A stretch of DNA of 64,000 nt. It comes from Oscillospiraceae bacterium (GTDB taxonomy: Bacteria; Bacillota; Clostridia; Oscillospirales; Oscillospiraceae). The notes beneath the pieces are model-generated. The model was not told the origin of the DNA. It saw only the letters and a program-made list of their open reading frames with translations, and searched no databases. The stretch is taken from the NCBI GenBank assembly GCA_015068065.1, contig SVLE01000002.1:19172-83171 (forward strand), in the 5' to 3' direction. A program made the translations under genes and the position numbers. This document shows positions 43,313-52,806 of the stretch, one piece after another; position 1 is the stretch's first letter, and every line of letters begins with the position of its first letter.

Positions 43313-44431
43313 TCACTTCATCAGGTCGCGCAACACCTGATAGATGGTCTCACTTGCATTGGGCACCGCTGCGGCATTGAGTGCACGGGCCATATCCTCC
43401 CGACGTTTGGCGTCACCAAGCAGACCGGAAACCGTATCAAAGAGCACCGCGCCGGTGCAGTCCTTCTCCAAAAGAACCACAGCACCCTGCTGCTTCTCCA
43501 ACACCCGGGCGTTTTTCTCCTGATGATTGGCCGTCACGTTGGGGGACGGCACAAGAATACTCGGCTTTGCGATGGCAGTCAGTTCCGAAATGGTGGACGC
43601 ACCGGCCCGGCACAACACCACATCCGCCGCCGCCATGACAAGGGGCATGTCGTAGATATATTCCCGCACCTGCAGGTCTCCTTCACGGGCCTTCACCCCA
43701 CGCTTGTCCAACGCCTCCATAACGCGCTGATAATCCCGGCCTGCACCATGGATATGGTGGAATGGCGTTCCCGCCTTCTGCTCCAGTTCCATGAAGTCCA
43801 CGGTCTGGTCATTCATCACCCGTGCACCCAGAGAGCCCCAGTAAGACAACAACAAGGGCCGGTCATCGGTCAGGCCCAACTGCTGCCGTGCCTGAGCTTT
43901 GGTGTAGCGGAAAAAGTCTGCGCGCACCGGAGTTCCGGTGACGATCACCTTGTCCGGATCGTCATAATGGGCCCGACTGGCCTCAAATCCCACCAGCACC
44001 CGATCCACTACTTTGGACAGCGTCTTGGTTGTCAGCCCGGGAACAGCGTTAGACTCATGCACAGCGGTGGGAATGCCCCGCTTTGCCGCCTGCTTCACCA
44101 CCGGGTAGGATGCATATCCACCCGTACCCACGACCAGGTCTGGCTTGAATTCATCCAGAATATGTCGGGCCTGGCTCCGGGATCGCTGCATATTCACCAG
44201 TGTGCCCAGATTGTGGACAATATCCTTAGGCTTGAGCGAGCGGTGGAAGTTGGTAATGGTCACCGTGCGGATCTCATACCCCTCCTTGGGCACAAGGCGG
44301 GTCTCCATGCCGCCGTCCGCGCCCACAAAAAGCACCTTGCAGTCCGGGTGGCGCTCCTGAAACATGCGTGCCAGCGCCACCGCCGGATTGACATGACCGG
44401 CCGTTCCGCCGCAGGTAAAGAGAATATTCAT
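43313..44431 (-). CDS. murG: UDP-N-acetylglucosamine transferase MurG (lipid II synthase)
   Basis: The 372-residue glycosyltransferase adds GlcNAc to lipid I on the inner membrane. It has the N-terminal glycine loop MNILFTCGGTAGHVNPAVALA and HESNAVPGLTTK, and the C-terminal donor site with RAGASTISELTAIAKPSILVPSP. The ATG at 44431 is preceded by GGAG at eleven bases. The extra 33 codons in the track lie in intergenic sequence with an imperfect repeat (CACTCAATCCTGT twice). Confidence 0.96.
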   Translation of the reverse strand: MNILFTCGGTAGHVNPAVALARMFQERHPDCKVLFVGADGGMETRLVPKEGYEIRTVTITNFHRSLKPKDIVHNLGTLVNMQRSRSQARHILDEFKPDLVVGTGGYASYPVVKQAAKRGIPTAVHESNAVPGLTTKTLSKVVDRVLVGFEASRAHYDDPDKVIVTGTPVRADFFRYTKAQARQQLGLTDDRPLLLSYWGSLGARVMNDQTVDFMELEQKAGTPFHHIHGAGRDYQRVMEALDKRGVKAREGDLQVREYIYDMPLVMAAADVVLCRAGASTISELTAIAKPSILVPSPNVTANHQEKNARVLEKQQGAVVLLEKDCTGAVLFDTVSGLLGDAKRREDMARALNAAAVPNASETIYQVLRDLMK

Positions 44432-44530
44432 GGTTGTCTTCACTCCATCTTGTTTTGCGTGTCTGCCCCCTGCACTCAATCCTGTCAGGCTGCGGATTGA
44501 GCGCATGGCCGGGGCGCCTATCCTCCGCAC

Positions 44531-45751
44531 TCAATCCTGTTTGGGAGCCGGTATCTGTCTGGATATACTCAGCATAATTCCCACTTCTGCCAGTTGAATG
44601 ATCAGTGCTGTTCCGCCGTAGCTGAAGAAGGGCAGAGAGATACCCGTGTTGGGGATCAGATTGGTGACCACGCCGATGTTCAAAAACACCTGCACTGCGA
44701 ACAGGGTGGTGATTCCCACGCCCACCAGTGCACCGAACCGGTCGCGGGCGTGAAGAGCCAACCAGTATCCCCGCAGGATGAACAGCATAAACAGGATCAG
44801 GATCATTATTCCGCCGATCATGCCAAGCTCCTCCACCGCCACAGAGAAGATGAAGTCATTCTCCGCCTCGGGCAGAAACAGGAATTTCTGGCTGCTTTTG
44901 CCCAGTCCGCGTCCCAACAGGCCGCCCGACCCAATGGCATACAGAGACTGTATGGTCTGGTATCCCTTGCCAAGAGAGTCGCTCCACGGATCCAGCCACA
45001 GCTGGACGCGGGAGGTCATGTACGGAGTCATGGTGATCACGAACCACAGTCCGCCGGCCACCACACCGATGCCCAACGCAAACCACCGCAGGCTGATGCC
45101 CGCTGCGAACAGGACGGCAGCGCCGCCCGCCATGACCAGGATCGTACCGGACAGATGGGGTTCCAGCAGTAACAGGCCGGCAATGATTACCAACACAACG
45201 CCATAGGGAACCAATTCCATAAACCCGATCTTTTCCAGCCATGCACAGAAACGGCCCCAGCGTGTCCGCTTATTCCACTTGACTTTTTTCTTGTTAATGG
45301 CGTCCCGCTTGGAAAGACGGGCCGCAAAGTACAGAATCACCGCGATTTTGGCGATCTCCGAGGGTTGGAAGGTGGGACCGGCCACCAGCAACAGCTTCAG
45401 CCAGCGCTGGGCGCCGTTCAGGGTCACACCAAGAGGAGTGGGGACCAGTGCCAGCAGTACTATCGAACCGATCAGCGCAGGCAGGGACAGGATGCGCAGA
45501 TACTGATAATTGAATTTGGAAACCCCGTACATAACCGCAAGACCGATCAGCGCGTACCGGGTCTGTGCAATGGCATAGGCCAGTGGCGAGTCCGTCTTCG
45601 GGTCATAATAAGCCGTGGCATAGGAGGCAGACAGCACCATGATCAGCCCCACACCCAGCAGCAGCAGGGTCAGCATCAGCAGCGGCAGATCCACCGGTCC
45701 GCGGGCCAGTTGTTCTTCCACCGTCAGGTCACGTTTTGCTTTTCGGGCCAC
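44531..45751 (-). CDS. ftsW: FtsW/SpoVE-type SEDS glycosyltransferase
   Basis: The 406-residue polytopic protein has ten membrane segments and SEDS motifs: GLIMVLSASYATAYYD, GAQRWL, PSEIAKIAVILYFA and TGISLPFFSYGGTALI. It polymerises lipid II with its partner class B PBP, encoded two genes upstream. Start is GTG at 45751 after AAAGGAGGG. Division (FtsW) and sporulation (SpoVE) paralogues cannot be separated by sequence alone; the dcw location favours FtsW. Confidence 0.94.
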   Translation of the reverse strand: MARKAKRDLTVEEQLARGPVDLPLLMLTLLLLGVGLIMVLSASYATAYYDPKTDSPLAYAIAQTRYALIGLAVMYGVSKFNYQYLRILSLPALIGSIVLLALVPTPLGVTLNGAQRWLKLLLVAGPTFQPSEIAKIAVILYFAARLSKRDAINKKKVKWNKRTRWGRFCAWLEKIGFMELVPYGVVLVIIAGLLLLEPHLSGTILVMAGGAAVLFAAGISLRWFALGIGVVAGGLWFVITMTPYMTSRVQLWLDPWSDSLGKGYQTIQSLYAIGSGGLLGRGLGKSSQKFLFLPEAENDFIFSVAVEELGMIGGIMILILFMLFILRGYWLALHARDRFGALVGVGITTLFAVQVFLNIGVVTNLIPNTGISLPFFSYGGTALIIQLAEVGIMLSISRQIPAPKQD

Positions 45752-45812
45752 AGTGCTCCCTCCTTTCCTGATTTCTCCTGCAAAGCTTTTGCCACGAGCC
45801 TATCCTACGCAC

Positions 45813-46799
45813 TCAAAGTACAATTCGATCCATCACGCCCCAGAACGCCAGCAGACACATGAGCATGGTGATCAGGGAGAATACGCAAAACAGCTTGACT
45901 TCGCTCCAGCCACCCATTTCCAGATGGTGGTGCAGGGGAGCCATGCGGAAGATTCGCTTGCCGTGGCTCAACTTGAAGTAAGTGACCTGAATGATGTCGG
46001 AAAGTACTTCGGCCACATAGATAATACCAATGACCGGTATGATCAGTGGGATATTCAGGGCAAAGGCCATGCCGCACACCGCGCCTCCCAGAAACAGAGA
46101 GCCGGTGTCTCCCATAAACACCTTGGCCGGGTGGAAATTAAACAGCAAAAATGCCGTCAGACCACCTGCCAGCGCCGCAGCAAACAATCCCAGTTCCGTG
46201 TAGCCGTACCACGCCGCCACCGCCACATAGAACAGCGCCACCGGAATGGTCACACCGGCCGCCAGGCCGTCCACACCGTCCGTGATGTTGACCGCGTTAA
46301 CGGTAGCCACCATAACAAAGGCAGCAAACACCATGTATACCGGCCAGGACAGGATCAGTTCCACACCCAAAAAGGGAATGTACAGATTGGGCGTCAGTAG
46401 GCCCAGATGGCGCAGCAGCACTGTAAATGCAATAGACGCGGACAGCTGAAGCAGAAACTTCTGAGGAGCGGTCAGACCTGTGTTGTGGTGATGCTTCACC
46501 TTTTCGTAGTCATCCACAAATCCGATCACACCGAACACCAGCGCAAACAGAAATACCAGCAGATGGGCCACGTGCCCGTACAGCATCAGCTGCCAGCCCG
46601 CCACGATCAGCGCCACACCGATGCCTGCAATGAACATCAGGCCGCCCATGGTGGGCGTACCCTGTTTCGACATATGCCAGGTTGGGCCGATTTCCTTGAT
46701 AGACTGCCCCGCCTTCAGCGCCCGCAGTACAGGAATCAAAACTTTCCCAAGCACCGCCGAAACCACAAAGGCTACAATAAAACTAACGATCAATGACAT
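45813..46799 (-). CDS. mraY: phospho-N-acetylmuramoyl-pentapeptide transferase
   Basis: The 328-residue membrane enzyme makes lipid I. It has ten helices and the family motifs GTPTMGGLMFI, GFVDDYEKV with the Asp pair, VNITDGVDGLAAG, FMGDTGSLFLGG and the C-terminal APLHHHLEMGGW. The ATG at 46799 follows GGGAGG at eight bases. It lies between the degenerate murE-like gene and ftsW. Confidence 0.97.
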   Translation of the reverse strand: MSLIVSFIVAFVVSAVLGKVLIPVLRALKAGQSIKEIGPTWHMSKQGTPTMGGLMFIAGIGVALIVAGWQLMLYGHVAHLLVFLFALVFGVIGFVDDYEKVKHHHNTGLTAPQKFLLQLSASIAFTVLLRHLGLLTPNLYIPFLGVELILSWPVYMVFAAFVMVATVNAVNITDGVDGLAAGVTIPVALFYVAVAAWYGYTELGLFAAALAGGLTAFLLFNFHPAKVFMGDTGSLFLGGAVCGMAFALNIPLIIPVIGIIYVAEVLSDIIQVTYFKLSHGKRIFRMAPLHHHLEMGGWSEVKLFCVFSLITMLMCLLAFWGVMDRIVL

Positions 46800-46841
46800 G
46801 GTCAAAACCTCCCCCGCAGGGTCTCTTTTGTATCCCGTCCG

Positions 46842-48236
46842 TCATCTGCCGGTTGGGATTCTTTTCTCTTTTAAAATGCGATGGTGCGCGCAGATGCAAC
46901 TGCGGATAAACTCCCGCTCATCCGGCTGAGCCGACTTCTCTGCCTGCTCATCCGGCGGACCTGCAAATACGATCACATCACCCGGCCCGGCCTGTTCCAG
47001 CGCATATCGCACCGCTTTGGACCGGTCTGCCTCCACAACACAGGGCCGCTGCCACGCGCCCATGCCCTCACGCACATCATTAATAATATCTGTCCGGCCA
47101 CGCCGGGTCAAGTTACTTCCCGTCAGCACGACCCGGTCCGAAAGTTGCTCAGCCACACTACCCATGCCCACACGAACTGCCGACGCACCCTGCTCGTTGC
47201 AGCCAAGCACACATACAAGCTGCCCCGCCGTAAATTCACGGGCACTGGTCAATAATTTTTCCAGGCTCTGCGGGCAGTCCGCCCGATCCAGCACCACAGT
47301 GTAGGCCGCCGGTACGCTCAGCACTTCCATCCGCCCCTGTGGCCCCTGTACACAGCGCATCACTCTGGCCATCCGTTCCCACTTCAGGCCGAGGCACAGG
47401 CCGCAGGAAAGGGCACACAATCCGTGATATAAGGAAAATCCCCCGGGCACCGGCAGGTGAATGCGCTGCACATGACCCACAGCAACCGCTTCAAACTCCA
47501 TATGTCCGGGATAAAGCCGCAGATTTTTTGCCGTCAGGTCGGCACAGGTTTTATTTTCAGAATAAGTAAAGGTGTGTTCCGGGATGATATCAGCATAATC
47601 CTCCCAGTCTTTCTCGTCAAGATTCAGCACCACCGTATCGCTGGCACACAACAGACCGGAAAGTTCCTCCCTGCCGCTCACCGGGCCGGTCAGTGCCGTT
47701 ACACTCATCCGCAAACCACTGTAGAGTCGCCGCTCCATCCCTGTTTGATCCAGCTGTATGATCACATGGGTGCAGCGTGCATCCGCCATCCGCCGCAACA
47801 CGGCCTGTAACTGCACACAACTGTCCATCCACCGGCCCCGGGGCAGTTCTACTCCCCGAAACCGTATCCCATTGGGAGCAACAGTACCCACACGGGTATG
47901 GGGCATTCGTTCCAGCATCGCCCGCATCAGATGGACCACCAGATCGCCTTCTCCATCCCCGGCAACACAAATCAGAGTCATATTCCGGGCCGGATGACAA
48001 AACCAGTTCCCTGCCATCACCCCAAGGGTCTTCCATGGATCCTCTCCCCCGGGAACAATCGCCGCAGCACCCAGGTTTCTTGCCTGCACTCCGGTCAGTC
48101 CGCTGCCGGGCAGCTCCACAAATGCAGACCCGTACAGTTCATCCTCCGCCGCAGCAGAAATGGAATTTATTTCCAGTTCCGGGTCCAGCCGCCCTCCCTC
48201 AAGGGGTAGGCCGGCCATAAGGTCGCGCAATTTCAA
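46842..48236 (-). CDS. degenerate MurE-like protein lacking ligase motifs
   Basis: This 464-residue protein occupies the murE position and keeps the overall MurE architecture: an N-terminal domain (LKLRDLMAGLPLEG, SAFVELPGSGLTG), a middle domain beginning ARNMTLICVAGDGEGDLVVH, and a C-terminal domain with LEKLLTSAREFTAGQLVCVLGC and RSKAVRYALEQAGPGDVIVFAG. The P-loop GTNGKTT of active ligases is replaced by AGDGEGD, the EVSSH region by IQLDQTG, the metal/DAP motif DNPR by GSNLTR and GKGHE by GPPDE. It therefore should not bind ATP or diaminopimelate in the normal way. TTG at 48236 is the likely start, eight bases after AGGGG; GTG at 48245 is the alternative. The reading frame is intact, so it is a conserved-looking non-catalytic homologue and not a pseudogene. 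Confidence 0.8.
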   Translation of the reverse strand: MKLRDLMAGLPLEGGRLDPELEINSISAAAEDELYGSAFVELPGSGLTGVQARNLGAAAIVPGGEDPWKTLGVMAGNWFCHPARNMTLICVAGDGEGDLVVHLMRAMLERMPHTRVGTVAPNGIRFRGVELPRGRWMDSCVQLQAVLRRMADARCTHVIIQLDQTGMERRLYSGLRMSVTALTGPVSGREELSGLLCASDTVVLNLDEKDWEDYADIIPEHTFTYSENKTCADLTAKNLRLYPGHMEFEAVAVGHVQRIHLPVPGGFSLYHGLCALSCGLCLGLKWERMARVMRCVQGPQGRMEVLSVPAAYTVVLDRADCPQSLEKLLTSAREFTAGQLVCVLGCNEQGASAVRVGMGSVAEQLSDRVVLTGSNLTRRGRTDIINDVREGMGAWQRPCVVEADRSKAVRYALEQAGPGDVIVFAGPPDEQAEKSAQPDEREFIRSCICAHHRILKEKRIPTGR

Positions 48237-48279
48237 GCCTGTCACCCCTGAAGGGCGGTTTCATTCTCTTTTTTCCTCG

Positions 48280-50724
48280 TTATTCCAGAGGGGTATATGC
48301 GTCGGTCACACTGGTGTCCACAAACCGGACAGGAATCACCGTTCCGCGATCCACCAATTCTCCCGCACCCACGCTCTGATCCAGCGCATGGGTGGCCGCG
48401 CTGTAGTAGGATACGCCGGAGGCGCGCAGGTACAAGCCCTGCTCATTGAGCCGTTTTTTCGCCTGATCGTAGGTCAGGCCTTTCAGATTGGGCACGGGCA
48501 CCTGATCCGCAGGAGCTTCCTCACCCATATACAGGATCACTGTGCTGTTGCCGGGAACACTGGCACCCACCGCGGGGATCTGGCCGGTCACCACAGTTCC
48601 GTCACCCACCGTGCGGCAGGTAAGGTTTTTGCGTTTGAGAGCTGCTTTTGCCGTATCCAGATCATAGCCTGTCAGCTTGGGCACGGACACATCTGCCGCC
48701 GCAGCCTCGGCTTCGGTATACTGGCGCTCCACGCCCAGATAATCCAGTACATTGGCGATCAGCTGACCGGCCAGAGGGGCCGCCATCTGACCACCGCTGA
48801 TGTAATAGCCGGTGGAGCCATACTTGCTTCTGGGAGACGCGTGCTTGGGCGTGTCAAAGTAGAGCAGGGCGATCACCTGAGGATCGTTGGCCGGAGCAAA
48901 TCCCACAAAGGACACGATTTCCTCGTCATACACACCCACTTCGCCTTCTGCGGTACCCGTTTTTCCGCCGATACGATAGCCCGCCACATAGGCGTTGCGT
49001 CCCGTGCCCTCGGCAACCACGCTTTCCAGAATTTCCGCCGCCCGGCGGCTGGTCTGTTCACTGACCACCTGCCGCACCACGGTGGGCTCGTTCTGGTGAA
49101 GGATGGTCCCCTGTGCGTCACTGACGGACTTGAGCACATAGGGCTGCATCAGATAGCCGCCGTTCACAGTGGCAGAAAAGGCACTGAGCAGCTGAAGGGG
49201 ACTTACGGTAAAGCGCTGACCAAAGGAAGCGGTAGCAAGAGACAGATAGCCCTCCGCACTGGTGAAAAACTCCCGTCCCCAGTCAATTCCCTTTGCCTCG
49301 CCAGGCAGATCGATCCCCGTGATCTCGGTCAGTCCAAAGGACTCAAAATAGTCATAAAACTTCTCTGCACCCAGCTTCTGACCAATCATCATAAATGCGG
49401 GGTTGCAGGAATTCTGTACCGCTTCGGCCAGAGTCTGATCTCCGTGTCCGCTGCGTTCGGAGCAGGCAATGCTCCTGCCGTTGACCACGTAGAAACCCGG
49501 GCAGTAGAAATGGTCGCTGTCGGAGATGACTCCCGCTTCCAGTGCAGCAGCCAGCACCACAGATTTGAAGGTAGAGCCCGGTTCATAGGTATCGTTGAGC
49601 ACCTTACTGCGCCACTGCTTGTTCAGCGCCGCTCCAATGGCGGTATTTTTCGCCTTGGCCTGCAACTGCTCATCAGTCAGGGGAGTCCCATCCTCGTTTT
49701 TCAGTCCCTGCGTTTTCAGATTTTCATACTCCCGCTGGGTTTGGGCCGCAGCCTGTGCGTTCAGCGTTTCGTCATAGATGGTGCCGTAGCTGTTCAGGTC
49801 ATAGTTGGGTGCACTGGCCATACCCAGCACGGCGCCCGTCTTGGGATTCATGACCACGCAGATACCGCCGTTCTGCACCTCGTATTTCTCAATGCCCGCA
49901 GCCAGCGCCTGCTCAGCCATACGCTGGATGGAGGCGTCGATGGTCAGGGTGATATCATTTCCGTCCACAGCATCGATGTAGTCGGAATAACTGTTGTAGA
50001 TTTCCGTACCTGCGCCGGTCTTGCTGGTGACCACACGGCCGGAGGTCCCCTCCAGCACGTCCTCATAGGCGGCCTCCACACCGTAAGCACCGCCATTTTC
50101 ATTCACAAAGCCCACAATGTGCGAGGCAACGTTGGAATAGGGATAGTAGCGTTTGGTGGTTGGGGTCATGATCAGCGAGTAACCCAGCTTATTTTCCGAA
50201 ATAAAAGTCTGAAGTTCCTCCGCCTGCTCCCCTTCAATATTCTTTTTCAGGACCTCATATTGGGAGTTGGTCCGTTCCATTCGCTTGATGACCGAATCCC
50301 GATCCAGTTCCAGTACGGAACACACCTTATCCGCGATCAAATCCCGTCTTTCCTGAATGGCGGCATTGTAGGCCTGCTCATCCAGTACACCCTCATCGTC
50401 CTTGAATTTTCTCTGGTCGATGCTGTTGATCAGATCCAGAGGAGACAGGATCAGATTATACACTGTGGCCGACATTGCCAGCACATTCCCGCTGCTGTCC
50501 AGAATGGTCCCCCGGTTGGATCGAACTTCCACGTCCCGGGTGGACTGGTTGAGCTGGCGCATCTGGTATTCCTCGTGATGAACGATGGCAATATCCCACA
50601 ACTTCCATCCCAACGGGATAAAGGACAACACGCCGAAAATTACCATCAAACACACGGTTCTCCGGAAGATCAGCTGCTTGGATGTGCGCTCTTTGCGCTG
50701 TCTTTGTTCCAGTCTGTCCGCCAT
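48280..50724 (-). CDS. spoVD: class B penicillin-binding protein with PASTA domains (FtsI/SpoVD type)
   Basis: The 814-residue transpeptidase has a basic start, one membrane helix (TVCLMVIFGVLSFIPLGWKLW), a PBP dimer domain (EVRSNRGTILDSSGNVLA), a transpeptidase domain with SxxK in EPGSTFKSV, SxN as NSCNPAF and KTG in RIGGKTGTAEG, and two PASTA repeats (VPKLTGYDLDTAKAAL; VPNLKGLTYDQAKKRL). It crosslinks septal or spore peptidoglycan with FtsW. Two ATGs in tandem follow GGAGGTGA; the second, at 50724, is better spaced. Only one such gene is in the cluster, so it may serve division and not only sporulation. Confidence 0.94.
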   Translation of the reverse strand: MADRLEQRQRKERTSKQLIFRRTVCLMVIFGVLSFIPLGWKLWDIAIVHHEEYQMRQLNQSTRDVEVRSNRGTILDSSGNVLAMSATVYNLILSPLDLINSIDQRKFKDDEGVLDEQAYNAAIQERRDLIADKVCSVLELDRDSVIKRMERTNSQYEVLKKNIEGEQAEELQTFISENKLGYSLIMTPTTKRYYPYSNVASHIVGFVNENGGAYGVEAAYEDVLEGTSGRVVTSKTGAGTEIYNSYSDYIDAVDGNDITLTIDASIQRMAEQALAAGIEKYEVQNGGICVVMNPKTGAVLGMASAPNYDLNSYGTIYDETLNAQAAAQTQREYENLKTQGLKNEDGTPLTDEQLQAKAKNTAIGAALNKQWRSKVLNDTYEPGSTFKSVVLAAALEAGVISDSDHFYCPGFYVVNGRSIACSERSGHGDQTLAEAVQNSCNPAFMMIGQKLGAEKFYDYFESFGLTEITGIDLPGEAKGIDWGREFFTSAEGYLSLATASFGQRFTVSPLQLLSAFSATVNGGYLMQPYVLKSVSDAQGTILHQNEPTVVRQVVSEQTSRRAAEILESVVAEGTGRNAYVAGYRIGGKTGTAEGEVGVYDEEIVSFVGFAPANDPQVIALLYFDTPKHASPRSKYGSTGYYISGGQMAAPLAGQLIANVLDYLGVERQYTEAEAAAADVSVPKLTGYDLDTAKAALKRKNLTCRTVGDGTVVTGQIPAVGASVPGNSTVILYMGEEAPADQVPVPNLKGLTYDQAKKRLNEQGLYLRASGVSYYSAATHALDQSVGAGELVDRGTVIPVRFVDTSVTDAYTPLE

Positions 50725-50823
50725 CATTTCACCTCCCTGTTATGGTCAAAAGGGCGCAAGAAGCATTTTCTTGCGCCCTCTCATTGAAGTCTTCTATCTG
50801 TCTGGTCCACTATATGTGCCCGG

Positions 50824-51372
50824 TCAGCGGAAATATTCAACCAGGCTGGAAAAAATCTCCTGCGCACCGTGGACCGCACCGGCAGCCCCCTCCATAGCGG
50901 AGGCTCTGGCATGGACGACCACGCTGTCAGGCTGGGACATATCAATGTAAGTAATCTGATCGGCAGTGGGCCGGATCATGGTAGCTCCCACGGCCGCCTC
51001 CAGATTTTCCATATCGAACACCTGCTCATACCGGGCCGACAGGGTCGCGTGCTGGGTCTGAAGCTCGCTCAGCTGTCCGCGCAGAGATACCACAGAGTCG
51101 GACACCATATGCAGCTGCAGGTAGCTCAGCAACAGCAGGGCTGCGAATACACCAACTGCCAGAAAACCGACCACCGCAAACGGTGCCACATGACCGGCCT
51201 GACGCACCTCCACCTGGGGCCGCTCCACAGGGCGGCGCTTGGGTGCTCTCTTAGGTACAGTGTACTGCTCTTCCTGACGGCGGGGGCTGCGGACTACGTT
51301 GCCCTCATACACAGGGGCGTAAGCCACACTGCCGTTGGTACGATAAGTTGTCATTCTCTGCCGCGCTGCCAT
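50824..51372 (-). CDS. ftsL: FtsL-like divisome protein
   Basis: The 182-residue bitopic protein has a long basic cytoplasmic part (PKRAPKRRPVERP), one transmembrane helix (FAVVGFLAVGVFAALLLLSYLQL) and an extracytoplasmic coiled coil (VVSLRGQLSELQTQHATLSARYEQV) followed by a segment with EAAVGATMIRPTADQITYID. Size, topology and position between rsmH and the PBP gene identify FtsL although primary sequence is weakly conserved. The ATG at 51372 follows GGGAGGG. Confidence 0.85.
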   Translation of the reverse strand: MAARQRMTTYRTNGSVAYAPVYEGNVVRSPRRQEEQYTVPKRAPKRRPVERPQVEVRQAGHVAPFAVVGFLAVGVFAALLLLSYLQLHMVSDSVVSLRGQLSELQTQHATLSARYEQVFDMENLEAAVGATMIRPTADQITYIDMSQPDSVVVHARASAMEGAAGAVHGAQEIFSSLVEYFR

Positions 51373-51391
51373 GGCGGTCCCTCCCAAACAA

Positions 51392-52330
51392 CTACTTCAG
51401 CTTTTCCGCCACACGCAGCTTGGCACTGCGGGAGCGGGGATTTTCTTCCAGTTCCTGCTCACTGGGCAGGATGGGTTTTCTTGTCACAAGACGGATATCA
51501 GGGGTTTTGCCGCACACACACACAGGAAAGTCCGGCGGGCAGGTGCACCCTTTTGCAAATTCAGCCATTCCGGTCTTTACGATGCGGTCCTCCAGCGAGT
51601 GGAATGTGATAACCGCCAGCCGCCCCCCCTGCTTCAGCCGGGGCACGGCCGCACGGATCATTTTGTCCACTGCGGTCAGCTCGTCATTTACCGCGATGCG
51701 AATGGCCTGAAAACTGCGCTTGGCCGGGTGCTGTTTTTCCTTGAGCGCCTTACCCGGCATGGCGCTTTTGATAATGTCCACCAGCTCAAGGGTGGTCTCA
51801 ATGGGCTTGTCCCCTCTGCGCCGCACAATGGCCGCAGCGATCAGTCCGGCATAGCGTTCCTCACCGTACTGGCTCAGGATGCGCCGCAGCTCATCCTGAC
51901 CCCAGCTGTTGACCACATCGGCAGCGGTCAGCCCCTCGGACTGATCCATGCGCATATCCAGAGGCGCATCTGCCATGTAGGAAAAACCTCGGGAGCTGTC
52001 ATCCAACTGAGGCGAGGACACACCCAAATCAAAGAGCATGCCGTCGATTTTATCCAGACCCAACTCGTCCAAAATCTCATCGATATCGGCGAAGTTGCTG
52101 TGCACCAGCGTTACCCGGTCCATCCATTCCGCAAGCCGTTCCCGGGCAGCGTCCAGCGCCGCCTGATCCCGGTCCACGCAAATGAGCCGTCCGCCGTTGG
52201 TCAACAGCTGAGCGATGCGGCGGGAATGGCCCGCCCGGCCCAGAGTGCCGTCCAGATAGATGCCGTCAGGCTTAATGTCCAGTCCTTCCAGACACTCTTC
52301 CAGAAGAACGGAGTAATGCGTAAATTCCAT
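51392..52330 (-). CDS. rsmH: 16S rRNA (cytosine1402-N4)-methyltransferase
   Basis: The 312-residue SAM enzyme (MraW) methylates C1402 in the ribosomal P site. Motifs are HYSVLLEECLEGL, the SAM site YLDGTLGRAGHSRRIAQLL, MLFDLGVSSPQLDDSSRGFSY, and the C-terminal FHSLEDRIVK and NPRSRSAKLRVAEK. It follows mraZ by 13 bases and, having a weak ribosome site, is probably translationally coupled to it. Confidence 0.97.
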   Translation of the reverse strand: MEFTHYSVLLEECLEGLDIKPDGIYLDGTLGRAGHSRRIAQLLTNGGRLICVDRDQAALDAARERLAEWMDRVTLVHSNFADIDEILDELGLDKIDGMLFDLGVSSPQLDDSSRGFSYMADAPLDMRMDQSEGLTAADVVNSWGQDELRRILSQYGEERYAGLIAAAIVRRRGDKPIETTLELVDIIKSAMPGKALKEKQHPAKRSFQAIRIAVNDELTAVDKMIRAAVPRLKQGGRLAVITFHSLEDRIVKTGMAEFAKGCTCPPDFPVCVCGKTPDIRLVTRKPILPSEQELEENPRSRSAKLRVAEKLK

Positions 52331-52343
52331 GATCGCAGTCCGT

Positions 52344-52763
52344 TTACAGCCGGATCTTCCGGGCCAGCGCTTTCATGCGGTCCGGCGACATATAAGTGTC
52401 CACCTTTTCGCTCCAGCGCTTGGCATTCCAGACCTTGGCCACATTGTTGGACCCCACGATGACCACATCTTTTTCCAGATTGGCAAATTCCCGCAGCAGG
52501 GGCGGGATCACGATGCGGTTCTGACTGTCCACAGTACAGCGGTAGGACTGAGCGAAGAAGACTTCCATTGCCTCGATATCCTCTTCCTCTTCCAGTTCCT
52601 CAGCACGAGCACACAAGGCATCCCATGCGTTCTGAGGATAAATGGTCAGGCACTGATCGGTGCCCATGGACAGGTGGAAGGTGTCACCCATTTCTTCCTT
52701 CAGGCGAGAGGGGATAAACAACCGGCCCTTGCCGTCGATGGTATGTTCATATGTACCGGTCAT
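52344..52763 (-). CDS. mraZ: MraZ transcriptional regulator
   Basis: The 139-residue protein is a double SpoVT/AbrB-fold DNA-binding protein: YEHTIDGKGRLFIPSRLKEEMG in the first half and CTVDSQNRIVIPPLLREFANL in the second. MraZ forms a ring and controls the dcw promoter, usually as repressor. The ATG at 52763 follows AGGAGG. It is the first gene of the dcw operon, with repeated TGGAG elements in its own leader. Confidence 0.96.
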   Translation of the reverse strand: MTGTYEHTIDGKGRLFIPSRLKEEMGDTFHLSMGTDQCLTIYPQNAWDALCARAEELEEEEDIEAMEVFFAQSYRCTVDSQNRIVIPPLLREFANLEKDVVIVGSNNVAKVWNAKRWSEKVDTYMSPDRMKALARKIRL

Positions 52764-52806
52764 TCTGTCCACCTCCTCCACTTTAGTGTTCTTTTGAGGG
52801 AATTTA

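Noticed and set aside
44432-44530. Imperfect direct repeat CACTCAATCCTGT flanking the ftsW-murG gap
   Set aside because: Two copies about 50 bases apart in a short spacer, partly inside the ftsW end; too little to call an element.
48160-50787. 875-codon plus-strand ORF opposite the PBP gene
   Set aside because: Antisense shadow of a well-supported PBP with all catalytic motifs on the minus strand.
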